Shown: positions 25,692 to 35,163, numbered from the stretch's first letter. The stretch: 59,240 nt of DNA from Candidatus Acidiferrales bacterium (GCA_030038535.1 JASHSV010000243.1:1-59240), one strand, 5' to 3'. The notes: generated by a model from the sequence alone, not told the origin. A program made the numbers and translations.

Positions 25692-27731
25692 ATGACGATT
25701 GCAAAGAAACTGTATTACGGGTTTGGGTCCATCCTGGCGCTGCTGGTTGTGCTGTTATTTCTGAACCTGAGCGTCATCGCGCGCGAGCATAACGCGCGGG
25801 AAAGCGCCGCCTCGGCGGTCGATGGGGTGCGGCTGATCGAGTCCATTCGCTTCAAGATCATGCAGAACCGGCTCTCTCTGCGCGGCTACCTGCTGAGCGG
25901 CGATACGCGGGAAGAAGAGGCGCTCAAGCACGGAATCTCCGACTTGGCGGACACGATCCAGAAGGCACAGACGAAGACTTCGTCGCAAGTCCTCCGCTCT
26001 GCGCTGGCAGACGTGGATGCCAGCGAGCGCGACTGGGCCGAGCATTTTTGCCAGCCGCTGATCAACAAGCGGCACAAGGTGGATTCCGGTGATGCGACGG
26101 TGGCCGACCTTCAGGTGGACTACCTCCAGCTCGATCCGTCCTCGCACGTGGTCCGCTCGGGCGCATTGCTGGACCAGGCCTCTTCGGCGATGAACGCGAT
26201 CATGACGGAAGCGGATCAGACATCCTCATCGGCGGCACAGCTGGCGGCGGTGGTTTCGACGGTCGGGACGGTCCTGGTGATTCTTCTCGGGTTCGGAATC
26301 GCATTCTATTCCTCCCGCTCCATCACCTCGCCGCTGGCGCAGCTGATGCGCACGGCGCAGGAAATCGGCGAGACCGGCGACCTGGACCAGCCGCTCGACA
26401 CCAGCCGCAAAGACGAGATTGGAGCCCTGGCCAAGAGCTTCGGGCACATGATGGTATACCTGAAGGAAATGGCAGGCGCGGCAGAGTGCATGTCGCGCGG
26501 TCAACTGAACATTGAAACCAAGCCGCGGTCCGAGCGCGACACGATGGGCAAGGCGTTCGGGTCGATGAGCGGCGGGCTGCGCGGGCTGGTGCGGCAGGTG
26601 CGCGACAGCGCGGGCCAGGTGGCCGCCGGCGCCAACCAGGTGGCGGAAGCATCTGAGGAATCCGCGAAGCTGGGCGTGCAAGCGTCTTCCGCAATCGATG
26701 AAGTGTCCACGACCATGCACGAGATGAGCGTGAACGTGCAGAACGTGGTGCGCAACACCCAGAACCAGGCCTCGAGCGTCGCGGAAACTTCCGCTTCGAT
26801 CGACCAGATGGTGACCTCGATCCAGCGCGTTGCCGACACGGCGAAGATGCTGCTGGACATCTCCAACCGGTCCCGCGAAGAAGTCCGCACCGGGATCGCC
26901 ACGATGGAAAAGGCCACGGACGGTATGGGCAAGACGAACAAGTCCATCCAGCAGTCCTCGGAAACGATCCAGGCGCTGGGGAAGCGGGCCGACGACATCG
27001 GCAAGATCATTGAAGTGATCGACGACCTGGCCGAGCAGACCAACCTGCTGGCGCTGAACGCCGCGATCGAAGCGGCGCGCGCGGGCGAGCACGGCCTGGG
27101 GTTCGCTGTAGTCGCCGACGAAGTGCGCAAACTGGCGGAAAAGTCCACGCAATCCACCAAGGAAATCAGCGAGCTCATCCAGAGCATCCAGAAGGAAGCT
27201 CGCGAAGCCGTGGTGAACATGGGCAAGAGCACGGAAATCGTGGAAGAGGGTCTGGTGCTGAGCAAGGAACTGAACGGAGCTCTGCACAAGATCTCCACCG
27301 TAGTGAGCGAGGTATTCAAATTCGCACAGGAGATCGGCGCGGCGACCACGGAGCAGTCCGTGGGCTCCTCGCAGATCGCGAAGACCACGAACCGGCTGAA
27401 CGAAATCACGCAGGAAATCAGCTCCTCAGTGGAGGAGCAGGCCTCGGGCGCGCAAGCCGTGGTGAAGGCCATGGAGAAGATGCGCGAACTGGTGCAGCAC
27501 TCCACTTCGGGCGCGACCGAACTGGCCGCGGCGTCAGAGCAAATGACCAAGCTGGCGCGAGCCCTGCTCAAGACACTCGAGAACATCACCATCGAGGAGC
27601 AGCAGCCCCGTTCCCCGAGCGATAGCGCAGCTCCCCAGCATTTCCTCGCGGGGAGCGGCAATGGCGGCAACGGGCACGCCAGCAACTCCCGCGAGTACGA
27701 CCCACGTCTCGCCGAACTCGTGAATTCATAG
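25692..27731 (+). CDS. methyl-accepting chemotaxis protein, cluster 1
   Basis: 679 aa inner-membrane receptor. TM1 is about residues 8-30; a periplasmic helical domain follows (about 31-190, CHASE3/4HB-like, with FKIMQNRLSLRGYLLSGDTR typical of CHASE3). TM2 is about 194-218 (VGTVLVILLGFGIAFY), then HAMP and a second HAMP-like stretch. The cytoplasmic signalling hairpin has the conserved tip [20 protein letters not shown] then [20 protein letters not shown]. Long pre-tip and post-tip helices carry Gln/Glu-rich methylation regions. The C-terminal 45 residues are Gly/Ser-rich, probably flexible and without a CheR-binding NWE[ST]F pentapeptide. Signals to the cognate CheW/CheA encoded next. Confidence 0.92.
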   Translation: MTIAKKLYYGFGSILALLVVLLFLNLSVIAREHNARESAASAVDGVRLIESIRFKIMQNRLSLRGYLLSGDTREEEALKHGISDLADTIQKAQTKTSSQVLRSALADVDASERDWAEHFCQPLINKRHKVDSGDATVADLQVDYLQLDPSSHVVRSGALLDQASSAMNAIMTEADQTSSSAAQLAAVVSTVGTVLVILLGFGIAFYSSRSITSPLAQLMRTAQEIGETGDLDQPLDTSRKDEIGALAKSFGHMMVYLKEMAGAAECMSRGQLNIETKPRSERDTMGKAFGSMSGGLRGLVRQVRDSAGQVAAGANQVAEASEESAKLGVQASSAIDEVSTTMHEMSVNVQNVVRNTQNQASSVAETSASIDQMVTSIQRVADTAKMLLDISNRSREEVRTGIATMEKATDGMGKTNKSIQQSSETIQALGKRADDIGKIIEVIDDLAEQTNLLALNAAIEAARAGEHGLGFAVVADEVRKLAEKSTQSTKEISELIQSIQKEAREAVVNMGKSTEIVEEGLVLSKELNGALHKISTVVSEVFKFAQEIGAATTEQSVGSSQIAKTTNRLNEITQEISSSVEEQASGAQAVVKAMEKMRELVQHSTSGATELAAASEQMTKLARALLKTLENITIEEQQPRSPSDSAAPQHFLAGSGNGGNGHASNSREYDPRLAELVNS

Positions 27732-27747
27732 CCCGCGGAGAGCAGCC

Positions 27748-28224
27748 ATGGAAAAGGAACTTCACCTGGTAGGGTTCCGGGTAGGCCGCGAGACGTTTGG
27801 CGTGCCCATCAGCATGGTGCGCGAAATCGTGCGGGTGCCGGAAATCACGGCGGTGCCGAACGCGGCGACGTTCATCGAAGGCGTGATCAACCTGCGCGGA
27901 AAGATCGTGCCGGTGGTGGACCTGCGAAAGCGATTCAAGGACACGGCTCCCGAAACCGGACGCAAGACACGCATCCTCGTCGCGGAAGTGGATGGCCAGG
28001 CTGTCGGGCTGATCGTGAACTCGGCCTCCGAAGTACTGAAGATTCCGCCCTCGGAGGTGGAGGTTCCGCGAAACGTGTTCAGCGAGGGCGAGCTGAGCTA
28101 CATCAGCGGCGTCGGAAAGCTGGGCGGCAGGCTCATCCTCATCCTTGATCTAACCAGAGTGTTGCAACGCAGCGAACTGCGCTCGGCGGGTCAGGCCGCG
28201 GAACTCGTCGCGGCCGAGGTCTGA
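27748..28224 (+). CDS. cheW: CheW scaffold protein, cluster 1
   Basis: 158 aa, one full CheW domain. It couples receptors to CheA. LVGFRVGRETFGVPISMVRE, NLRGKIVPVVDLRKRF and VGLIVNSASEVLKIPPSEVE match the two five-stranded sub-barrels of the family. Starts 16 bases after the MCP and 31 bases before cheR, in one operon. The C-terminus is an alanine-rich tail. Confidence 0.92.
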   Translation: MEKELHLVGFRVGRETFGVPISMVREIVRVPEITAVPNAATFIEGVINLRGKIVPVVDLRKRFKDTAPETGRKTRILVAEVDGQAVGLIVNSASEVLKIPPSEVEVPRNVFSEGELSYISGVGKLGGRLILILDLTRVLQRSELRSAGQAAELVAAEV

Positions 28225-28255
28225 GGCAGGAAGCGCCGGCGACAGACGAGAGATT

Positions 28256-29167
28256 ATGTCCACGACCACCCTCACCACGCCCATCCAGCTTTCGGACGCC
28301 GAACTCAAGCTCCTCCAGACGCTGGTCTACCAGGAATGCGGCATGTGCTTCGACGAGAGGCGCGCGCATTTCCTGCAGGACCGCTTGCAGCGACGAATGA
28401 AGGCGACGCAGGCGGACTGCTTCTACCACTATTACCGCCTGCTCACCAGCCGCGAAGGCAAGGAAGAGCTGGCCAAGCTGCTGGAAAATCTGACGGTTAA
28501 CGAGACCAGCTTCTTCCGCACGAAGCCGCAGCTCGACCTGTTTCAAAAACAGGTGCTGGAGAACCTGCTGCATCACAAGCAGGAGCGGCGCGACTGGACG
28601 CTGCGCATCTGGAGCGCGGGCTGCTCCACGGGACAGGAGCCCTACACGCTGGCGATGCTGGTGTGCGACGCGCTGGCGTACTACTACCTGCGCAATCCGC
28701 TGCCGTACGAGATGCCGTCGCCGAAGCCGCTCGTGCCGCCGCCCTGGAAAGTGGAGATCATCGCTTCCGACATCAGTTATTCCGCTCTGCAGGCCGGCCA
28801 GCAGGGACAATACACCGAGTCGCAGATGGAGCCGGTGGATTACACGCTGCGCCTGCGCTACTTCGAGAAGCTGCGCGACAAGTACGAAGTGAAGAAGCCG
28901 CTGAAAGACCTGATCCAGTTCGACTTCCACAACCTGAAGACGGAATATCTGCCGCAGCGCAACGACGTGATCTTCTGCCGAAACGTGATGATTTATTTCG
29001 ACGAGGCCGAGCAAAAGCGGCTGATCGAGAAGTTTTACCGCTGTCTGAACCGCGGAGGATACCTGTTCGTGGGCCATGCGGAAAGCCTGTTCGGGCTCTC
29101 CACCAAATACCGCATGATTCATCAGAACAACGGCACCGCCTACGAGCGGATCGAGGAGAGCGCGTGA
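28256..29167 (+). CDS. cheR: CheR chemoreceptor methyltransferase, cluster 1
   Basis: 303 aa. CheR methylates glutamates on receptors using SAM. The N-terminal helical part has GMCFDERRAHFLQDRLQRRM and FFRTKPQLDLFQ. SAM motif I is RIWSAGCSTGQEPYTLAML. IIASDISYSALQAGQQGQYT and DVIFCRNVMIYFDEAEQKRL complete the catalytic domain. There is an extra loop around YYLRNPLPYEMPSPKPLVPP. It ends in the GTGA overlap with cheA, implying coupled translation. Confidence 0.92.
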   Translation: MSTTTLTTPIQLSDAELKLLQTLVYQECGMCFDERRAHFLQDRLQRRMKATQADCFYHYYRLLTSREGKEELAKLLENLTVNETSFFRTKPQLDLFQKQVLENLLHHKQERRDWTLRIWSAGCSTGQEPYTLAMLVCDALAYYYLRNPLPYEMPSPKPLVPPPWKVEIIASDISYSALQAGQQGQYTESQMEPVDYTLRLRYFEKLRDKYEVKKPLKDLIQFDFHNLKTEYLPQRNDVIFCRNVMIYFDEAEQKRLIEKFYRCLNRGGYLFVGHAESLFGLSTKYRMIHQNNGTAYERIEESA

Positions 29168-31296
29168 CCCCGCCACTCGATGATCGTTCCAGCGACCTGC
29201 GCGAGCTCTTTTTCGAGACGGCGCACGAACTGTTGCAGTCGCTGAACGAAGACGGGCTTGCGCTGGAGCGCGGCACCGGCGGCGAGGAGGCGATTCGCCG
29301 CGTGCGGCGCGTGGTGCACACGCTGAAGGGCGATGCGGCCGCGATCGGCATGCGCGAATTAAGCCAGTTGGCCCATGATTTTGAGGATGTACTCACGCCG
29401 GAGCTGGCAAGTGAGCGCGCCGCAGACGTCGCGGAAGCCGTGCTGGCCGCGGCCGACACTTTTGAATCGCTGCTTTCCGCAGCGGCAAAAAACCTCCCGT
29501 CGCCTGGCGGAGAATCGCTGCGCGCTTTGATTCGCAGATTGTGCGCGGAACCCGCACCGAAGGCGCCGCGGGTTGCGGTGGATAGCAAGGCCCCGCGCCA
29601 GCAGGCCAGCTTCGAGTGGAACGAGTACGAACACTCCTTGATCTCCGAAACACTGGCGAAGGGTGAGACGGTTTATCACGTGGGCGTTTCGCTCGACCTG
29701 ACAAACCTGATGCCGTCAGCCGCGTGGCAACTGGTGCGCAATGTGCTGCACTCCTGCGGCTCGATCCTGGTGCTGCACCCGGCCGACGACGCGCATGCCG
29801 AGCATGTGGAAGTGGTGGAAGCTGCGTTGTCGAGCACGCTGCCACTCGAAACGCTCCGGAAACGCCTGCGGATCCCCGCCGTTACCGGCGAAGTGGTGCT
29901 GGACCGCGCAGACGTGGCCGGCGAGGCGCTCCACGAATTGGTTTCTGCTCAACACGGCGCTGCGGAAGGTGCGGCGATTCCCTCCGCCGCTCCTTCCGCA
30001 GCCGCACCCTCTGCCCATGCAGCAGCGGCAGCGGCCGGTGCGGGGGCGGCAAATAATTTGAGCGCCGCTTCGCGAGCCGCGGCACTGGTCGACAAGACCC
30101 TGCGCGTAGATTCCGAACGGATTGACGATGTGCTGAACCTGGTGGGCGAGCTGATCATCGGCAAATCCATGCTCTCGCGCACTGTGGCTGAATTTGACCG
30201 CCGTTTCCAGCGCGATCCGCTGGCGGCGAGGTTTGCCGACGCCCTGGGGTTCCAGTCGCGTGTGCTCGACACGCTGCAGAAGTCGGTGATGAAAATCCGC
30301 ATGGTGCCGGTCGAGCAGCTCTTCCGCCGCTTCCCCCGGATTGTTCGCGACATCGCCAAGATGCGAGGGAAGGACGTGGCGCTCACCATCTCCGGCGAAT
30401 CCACGGGATTGGACAAGAGCATCCTGGAGCCGCTGGCGGAGCCCATCACGCACCTGATCCGCAACTGTGTGGATCACGGAATCGAGCCGCCAGAGGAACG
30501 CATCGCGGCCGGGAAGCCGGCGCGCGGGACCATCCGGCTGAGCGCGCGTCACGAGGGCAACCACGTGGTAATCGAAGTGGGTGACGACGGCCGTGGCATC
30601 AACCGCGACCGCATCGTGGAACGCGCCATCGAACTGGGTTTCGTGACTCCTGAGGAGGCGCGGCAGCTCACCGATATGGAAGCCCTGGGACTGATTTTCA
30701 TTCAGGGATTCACGATGCTGCGCGAAGTGACGCAGATTTCGGGCCGCGGTGTGGGCATGGACGTTGTGAAAACGGCGCTGGAGAACCTCAAGGGAACGGT
30801 CAACGTACAGACGGCCGTAGGCAAAGGCACTACCTTCTTCCTGCAACTTCCGCTGACGCTGGCCAGCATTAAGGCCCTTCTGGCGGATGTCGGCGGCCAG
30901 CTCTATGCGATTCCGGTGGCATCGGTGGTGGAGATCACTCGCGTCACCGAAGGCGAGATTCATGAAGTGGACGGTCACGAGGTTTTTCAATTGCGCAATC
31001 AGGTGGTGAAGCTCGTGCGGCTGAACCGGCTGAACAACGCGGGCGCGCCGGCGCGCGCATCGCGACGGCTCTTTGTAATTGTGGTGGCACTGGGCGACCG
31101 CAAATTCGGCCTGGGAGTGGACAACCTGCGCGGCGAAGAAGAGCTGGTGATCAAAGCGCTGGACAGCCGCATGACGCAGTCCGAATTCGTCAACGGCGCG
31201 TCCATTTTGGGCGACGGCACTGTGGTGCTCATCCTCAATCTTCCCGTGGTGGTCGCAAGACTGTCGCGCGCCGTGATGGCGGAGGCGCTGGCATGA
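29164..31296 (+). CDS. cheA: CheA histidine kinase, cluster 1
   Basis: 710 aa from the GTG at 29164, which overlaps cheR by 4 bases; a longer open frame exists but the HPt domain starts just after this GTG. HPt phospho-His is His52 in VVHTLKGDA. A P2-like region (about 155-300) is followed by the dimerisation helices (LRVDSERIDDVLNLVGELII), the HATPase domain with N box HLIRNCVDHG and G1 GDDGRGIN, the late G2-like GRGVGMDVV, and the CheW-like P5 domain to the end. No C-terminal receiver. It phosphorylates CheY and CheB of this cluster. Confidence 0.92.
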   Translation: MTPPLDDRSSDLRELFFETAHELLQSLNEDGLALERGTGGEEAIRRVRRVVHTLKGDAAAIGMRELSQLAHDFEDVLTPELASERAADVAEAVLAAADTFESLLSAAAKNLPSPGGESLRALIRRLCAEPAPKAPRVAVDSKAPRQQASFEWNEYEHSLISETLAKGETVYHVGVSLDLTNLMPSAAWQLVRNVLHSCGSILVLHPADDAHAEHVEVVEAALSSTLPLETLRKRLRIPAVTGEVVLDRADVAGEALHELVSAQHGAAEGAAIPSAAPSAAAPSAHAAAAAAGAGAANNLSAASRAAALVDKTLRVDSERIDDVLNLVGELIIGKSMLSRTVAEFDRRFQRDPLAARFADALGFQSRVLDTLQKSVMKIRMVPVEQLFRRFPRIVRDIAKMRGKDVALTISGESTGLDKSILEPLAEPITHLIRNCVDHGIEPPEERIAAGKPARGTIRLSARHEGNHVVIEVGDDGRGINRDRIVERAIELGFVTPEEARQLTDMEALGLIFIQGFTMLREVTQISGRGVGMDVVKTALENLKGTVNVQTAVGKGTTFFLQLPLTLASIKALLADVGGQLYAIPVASVVEITRVTEGEIHEVDGHEVFQLRNQVVKLVRLNRLNNAGAPARASRRLFVIVVALGDRKFGLGVDNLRGEEELVIKALDSRMTQSEFVNGASILGDGTVVLILNLPVVVARLSRAVMAEALA

Positions 31297-32366
31297 GCGG
31301 CCGGATCCGAGTGCTCGTGGTGGACGACTCAGCGCTGATGCGGAAGCTGATCCCGCGCCTGCTCGAAAACGACCCCTCCGTCGAGGTCGTGGGAACGGCG
31401 ATGGACGGCGCAATCGCACTGCGCAAGATCGAAGAGCTGCGGCCGGACGTATTGACGCTCGATCTCGAAATGCCGCTGATGGATGGAATCGCGACTCTGC
31501 GCGCGATTATGCGCGCGCGCCGCGTGCCGGTGATCGTATTCAGCGCGCACTCGCGGCGCGGGGCCAACCTGACTTTCAAGGCGCTCGGCCTCGGAGCATT
31601 CGATTTCGTCACCAAACCGGAAGAAGCGACCCGTGAAGCGCTGGGAGAAGCGGCACGCCAGCTCGCAGAAAAAATCAAGGCCGCCACCAGCAGCCAGTTG
31701 CCGAATCTGCCGCCCGCCGAGCTGCCCGAAGTGCCCATGGTCAAGCCGCCCGACGGGGACGCTCGCCCGGCGCCGGCCAAGATAATCGCCGTAGGCGTTT
31801 CCACGGGCGGACCCGGGGCTCTCCAGCGCGTGATTCCGCAGCTCCCACGCGATTTTCCGGGCTGCATCCTCATCGTCCAGCACATGCCGGAAGGATTCAC
31901 GGAGATGTTCGCGCGGCGGCTGGATGAGTGTTCCGCGATCCGCGTGCGGCAAGCGCATTCGGGCGAGTACCTTGCGGGCGGCTGCGCTTTTGTCTGCCCG
32001 GGCAACCGTCATATGACGGTGCGACGAACCGTGGTGGGCGACCTGATCGTGCTCCGCGACTCGGAGCGTGTGAACGGCCACCGGCCCTCGGCTGACGTGC
32101 TGCTTTCTTCCGTCGCCCAGGAGTTTGGCCCCTCGTCGGTAGGCGTGATCATGACCGGTATGGGCGAGGACGGCGTCGAAGGGCTGGGCAAGATCCGCGA
32201 TGCAGGCGGAATCACGCTGGCCCAAAGCCGCGAGAGTTGCGTTGTGGATAGCATGCCGCGCATGGCGGTGGAACGCCGCTACGCGCAGCGGGTTGTATCT
32301 CTCGATTCGATGGGAAAGGTATGGGAAGAGATCTGCGCGCCGGAGAAGGTTCCGGCCGCCGGATGA
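31293..32366 (+). CDS. cheB: CheB receptor methylesterase, cluster 1
   Basis: 357 aa. N-terminal receiver with VVDDSALM and phospho-acceptor Asp57 in DVLTLDLEMPLMDG. After a linker comes the methylesterase domain with catalytic Ser in GVSTGGPGAL, His in VQHMPEGF and Asp in MTGMGEDGVEG. It removes methyl groups from the receptor and, with cheR, adjusts sensitivity. It overlaps cheA by 4 bases (ATGA). The end is a short Ala-rich stretch after VWEEICAPEKVPAAG. Confidence 0.93.
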   Translation: MSGRIRVLVVDDSALMRKLIPRLLENDPSVEVVGTAMDGAIALRKIEELRPDVLTLDLEMPLMDGIATLRAIMRARRVPVIVFSAHSRRGANLTFKALGLGAFDFVTKPEEATREALGEAARQLAEKIKAATSSQLPNLPPAELPEVPMVKPPDGDARPAPAKIIAVGVSTGGPGALQRVIPQLPRDFPGCILIVQHMPEGFTEMFARRLDECSAIRVRQAHSGEYLAGGCAFVCPGNRHMTVRRTVVGDLIVLRDSERVNGHRPSADVLLSSVAQEFGPSSVGVIMTGMGEDGVEGLGKIRDAGGITLAQSRESCVVDSMPRMAVERRYAQRVVSLDSMGKVWEEICAPEKVPAAG

Positions 32367-32443
32367 TTTTCGAATTCCGCGGTTCGCAGCATCCCGTTCG
32401 CGCGGGCGGCGGCGAGGCGCGGGCAAGATGAAGGAGAAGCGTC

Positions 32444-32905
32444 ATGGAACAGTTTACAGCACTAAGCGTGAGCAAAGAGAACCGCCCGGTACGGTATCTC
32501 GTCGTGGACGATTCGGTCTTCGCGCGGAGGAACCTCGCGCGCATGGTGGAATCGTTCGGCGGCGTGATGGCCGGCGAAGCGGGCGATGGCTTTACCGCCA
32601 TCACGGAATACAACCGCACGCTGCCGGACATCGTGCTGATGGACATCACCATGCCGCAGATGGAGGGCATCGAGGCCGTGGAGCGCATCGTGCGCCAGCA
32701 TCCCGACGCGCGCATCGTCATGGTCTCGTCGGTCGGCTACCAGGAGAACATCCTGGCGGCTCTCCAGAAGGGCGCCCGCCACTTTGTTCAGAAGCCCGTG
32801 CGTCCCGACGTGCTCTACGAAATCGTCCGCTACGTGCTCAACGACGACGGCGTGCTGGTCGGCTCGGGCGTTGGCGGCGGACACAAGCAGGGAGTGCCGT
32901 CATGA
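32444..32905 (+). CDS. cheY: CheY-like single-domain response regulator, cluster 1
   Basis: 153 aa with AAGGAG just upstream of the ATG. The receiver has VVDDSVFARR, phospho-acceptor Asp67 in PDIVLMDITMPQMEG, VMVSSVGYQ and Lys in FVQKPVRPD, so it should accept phosphate from CheA. The extra 12 N-terminal residues and a Gly-rich C-terminal tail make it longer than classic CheY. Being alone, it is the probable diffusible output of this cluster. It overlaps cheX by 4 bases (ATGA). Confidence 0.9.
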   Translation: MEQFTALSVSKENRPVRYLVVDDSVFARRNLARMVESFGGVMAGEAGDGFTAITEYNRTLPDIVLMDITMPQMEGIEAVERIVRQHPDARIVMVSSVGYQENILAALQKGARHFVQKPVRPDVLYEIVRYVLNDDGVLVGSGVGGGHKQGVPS

Positions 32906-33408
32906 GAATGGATCTGATTCAACCGTTCGTAAGCGCCGCGGATTCGGTCCTCGGCCAATTGCTCGAAGGGCCCACGGTGGTGGGCAACCCGAGCATGGAA
33001 GAGGATGCCTATCGGCGAAAGGGCGTTGCCGCGCTCATCGGTTTCCAGGGCGACATTGAAGGCCGCATCATCTTCGATCTCGAGCCGCGCACAGCCTGCT
33101 CGATTGCCGGCCGGCTCGCCGGCAGCGAGCCTCCTGCGACCGCGGACGATTCACTCGTCGCGGAAACCCTGTGCGAGCTGGCCAATATGATTATCGGAAA
33201 CGCCGTCACCCTTCTGAACGATCGTGGCTTTCATTTCCGCGTCCAGCCGCCGGAGGTGCACACTGACCCTGAGGGAATGAAAAGTTCCTACGACACGGAA
33301 GCCGTGGTCATGTCGTTCGACACGCCGGCGGGGTGCGTCTATCTGAACATCGCCATGCGCTACAACCGCAGGCGCAAGACCGAACGCGAACCCGCGCTGA
33401 GTGCGTGA
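32902..33408 (+). CDS. cheX: CheX-type CheY-P phosphatase
   Basis: 168 aa. The CheC/CheX/FliY family motif with catalytic E-x2-N is present as TLCELANMIIGNAVTLL. GFQGDIEGRIIFDLEPRTAC is the paired beta-strand region of CheX. It dephosphorylates CheY-P and so resets the signal. Translationally coupled to cheY, which supports the pairing. A single ExxN copy and the size favour CheX over CheC. The C-terminus is Arg-rich. Confidence 0.88.
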   Translation: MRMDLIQPFVSAADSVLGQLLEGPTVVGNPSMEEDAYRRKGVAALIGFQGDIEGRIIFDLEPRTACSIAGRLAGSEPPATADDSLVAETLCELANMIIGNAVTLLNDRGFHFRVQPPEVHTDPEGMKSSYDTEAVVMSFDTPAGCVYLNIAMRYNRRRKTEREPALSA

Positions 33409-33638
33409 GCGCAGCGGGACGAAGAGCGACATCGCCATGCCTCCAGCACTGATACTTCCTCCGCTCCTCTGGCTCATCCGGCTGCTAGCGTGCTCGTATC
33501 CCTTCGCTCGGGGCAGCCTCGTGCCTGCGAGACAGCCGCGCAGCGGGAGGCGTCCCCTCTGACCCGCGGGGAGCCGCGCAATTCCGCTCCGTCTATTCTT
33601 CCTGATCCTTGTCTTCCGTTTCTTCCCGCTCTTGTCTT

Positions 33639-33884
33639 CTATTTCTTGATCATCCTTACCAGCCACACCAGTACGCACGCCCCAAATGTGGCCACCAGGA
33701 TTTCGGCGATCAATCCTCCACCGGCAAACCCGATGAAGTGAAGCAAGAACCCTCCGATAAAGGCCCCGACGATTCCGATAACGATGTCGCCGATGGCGCC
33801 GTACCCGCCCCCTTTCATGATTTTCCCGGTCAGCCAACCGGCCACCAGCCCGACCACCAGCCACCAAATGAATCCACCAGTCAT
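33639..33884 (-). CDS. GlsB/YeaQ/YmgE family small membrane protein
   Basis: 81 aa. The ATG at 33884 has AGGAGG in the right place; the frame stays open further upstream but without protein-like sequence. Three hydrophobic glycine-rich helices (MTGGFIWWLVVGLVAGWLTG, GGGYGAIGDIVIGIVGAFIG, GLIAEILVATFGACVLVWLV) match the transglycosylase-associated protein family (PF04226). Members are general-stress proteins in the cytoplasmic membrane. It lies between the end of cluster 1 and the frameshifted VOC gene, and its own promoter cannot be seen. Confidence 0.85.
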   Translation of the reverse strand: MTGGFIWWLVVGLVAGWLTGKIMKGGGYGAIGDIVIGIVGAFIGGFLLHFIGFAGGGLIAEILVATFGACVLVWLVRMIKK

Positions 33885-33997
33885 TTTGGGCAGCCTCCTG
33901 GAGGCGGATTCTCGCGCAAAAGTGCCACGGACGCACGGCCTTTTCTGCTCGAGCGAAGGGGGTTTTACGCTTTGCGCTCGCCAAACGGAGCAAAGCA

Positions 33998-34341
33998 ATG
34001 GGCCAGCCCGTGGCTCACTTCGAAATCGGTGCCGCGACACCTCACGGACGCAGCAGTTTTATGCGCAATTGTTCGGCTGGCAAAAGCAGCCAGCCGGTCC
34101 CGCGGAAATAATCGACGCCGGCGGCCAGGGCGGCACTCAGGGCCACATGGTCGCGCTGGGTCACGAACTGCACCACTTCGTGACCGTTCACGTGCAGGTG
34201 AATGACGTGAAGGCTTATCTGGAGCGTGCGGCGGGGCTCTGCGGAAAAACCCTCGTGCCACCCGTTGAAATTCCCACCGGGACATTCGTGTGGATGGCCG
34301 ATCCGAAAGGCAGCATGATCGGTCTGTGGAAACCGAGGTAG
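33998..34341 (+). pseudogene. VOC/glyoxalase-like gene broken by a one-base deletion
   Basis: Two frames together make one VOC-domain protein. From the ATG at 33998, preceded by CGGAG, the text reads MGQPVAHFEIG. After position 34029 the homology continues in another frame as CRDTSRTQQFYAQLFGWQKQ and on to GTFVWMADPKGSMIGLWKPR. Adding one base between 34029 and 34030 would give a 114-aa protein of normal family length with the typical HFEIGCRD join. No stop codon lies in the joined frame. This is either a real recent mutation or a sequencing/assembly error. Function when intact would be a glyoxalase/bleomycin-resistance-like enzyme of unknown substrate. Confidence 0.75.
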
Positions 34342-34383
34342 CGGTCGGGCGCCGGGCGCTGTGCCGGCCGCTCCCGACATGTT

Positions 34384-35163
34384 CTATTTCTGCGCGAAAT
34401 TAATCAGCTCGTACACGTAATCGCGGTGCGCGGTGAAGTCCATAGTGGCCTGCATTGCCGGGGCCGTGTCGGGATGCTTCGCTCCAAAGGCTTCGAGCGC
34501 GGCTTGGAATTTGTCGATGGCCGCGGCGTTTGGCAGAACGTAGGCAATGGATACGCTGTTTGTCGGCCCGGAGTGAATGGCCTCGAAATTCAGCGAGTAG
34601 GAGAGAATCGAACCCGCTGCAATCTGTTCCTCGAAAAGCGGCTTGATGTCGTTCTCAAACAGCCTCCCGAATTCTTCCATCTGGTCCGGTTTCACCTGGT
34701 AGCTGGCCACCCAGAGCATTCCTGTGCCGGAAGCTCCTGGCTTGGTGCCACGGATTGTGGCGCGCAGCATCAAGTCCGTGTGTTTCGAAGTGGAGAACGC
34801 GGTGGGCTGCGGCAGTGCGCCGTGAATTGTGTCGAGGGCGCGCTTGATTTTCTCAAAGCTGGTGGCCGTCACCCAATTTGCATGGGTCCATCCGCTCTCG
34901 TCATGGGTCCAATTCCGGCCATTGCCCCAGGCCACAATAGTGCCGTCCGTCATGAGTGTGTTGAGCGCGGGCTCAGCGTCCTTGAAGAATTTTTCGATAT
35001 TGCTCCACAGTGGCCGTGGAACTCCCCATTGCGCGACATAGGTGTAAACCGCCCCTTCGCCGCCGCTCGCGGGCGCTTGTGCGCGCACCGGCAACCACAC
35101 CGCTCCGGCGATGATGAGCGCGGCGCACGCCAGCGCAACTCCTCGTAGCATGGGTCGAATCAT
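34384..35163 (-). CDS. exported protein of unknown function
   Basis: 259 aa from the ATG at 35163, which has AGGAG six bases upstream. A signal peptide covers about residues 1-28 (MLRGVALACAALIIAGAVWL, ending in PVRAQAPA). The mature part seems to hold two similar halves of about 100 residues, each with a pattern like VYTYVAQWGV...WSNIEKFFK and MLWVASYQVKPDQMEEFGRL, which resembles the dimeric alpha-beta barrel fold. I do not recognise a named family. It is an isolated gene on the minus strand. Confidence 0.6.
   Translation of the reverse strand: MIRPMLRGVALACAALIIAGAVWLPVRAQAPASGGEGAVYTYVAQWGVPRPLWSNIEKFFKDAEPALNTLMTDGTIVAWGNGRNWTHDESGWTHANWVTATSFEKIKRALDTIHGALPQPTAFSTSKHTDLMLRATIRGTKPGASGTGMLWVASYQVKPDQMEEFGRLFENDIKPLFEEQIAAGSILSYSLNFEAIHSGPTNSVSIAYVLPNAAAIDKFQAALEAFGAKHPDTAPAMQATMDFTAHRDYVYELINFAQK

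Noticed and set aside
28663-29163. N-terminal extension of CheA in cluster 1
   Set aside because: It overlaps cheR in another frame and is not protein-like; the GTG at 29164 matches the overlap pattern of the operon and starts right before the HPt domain.
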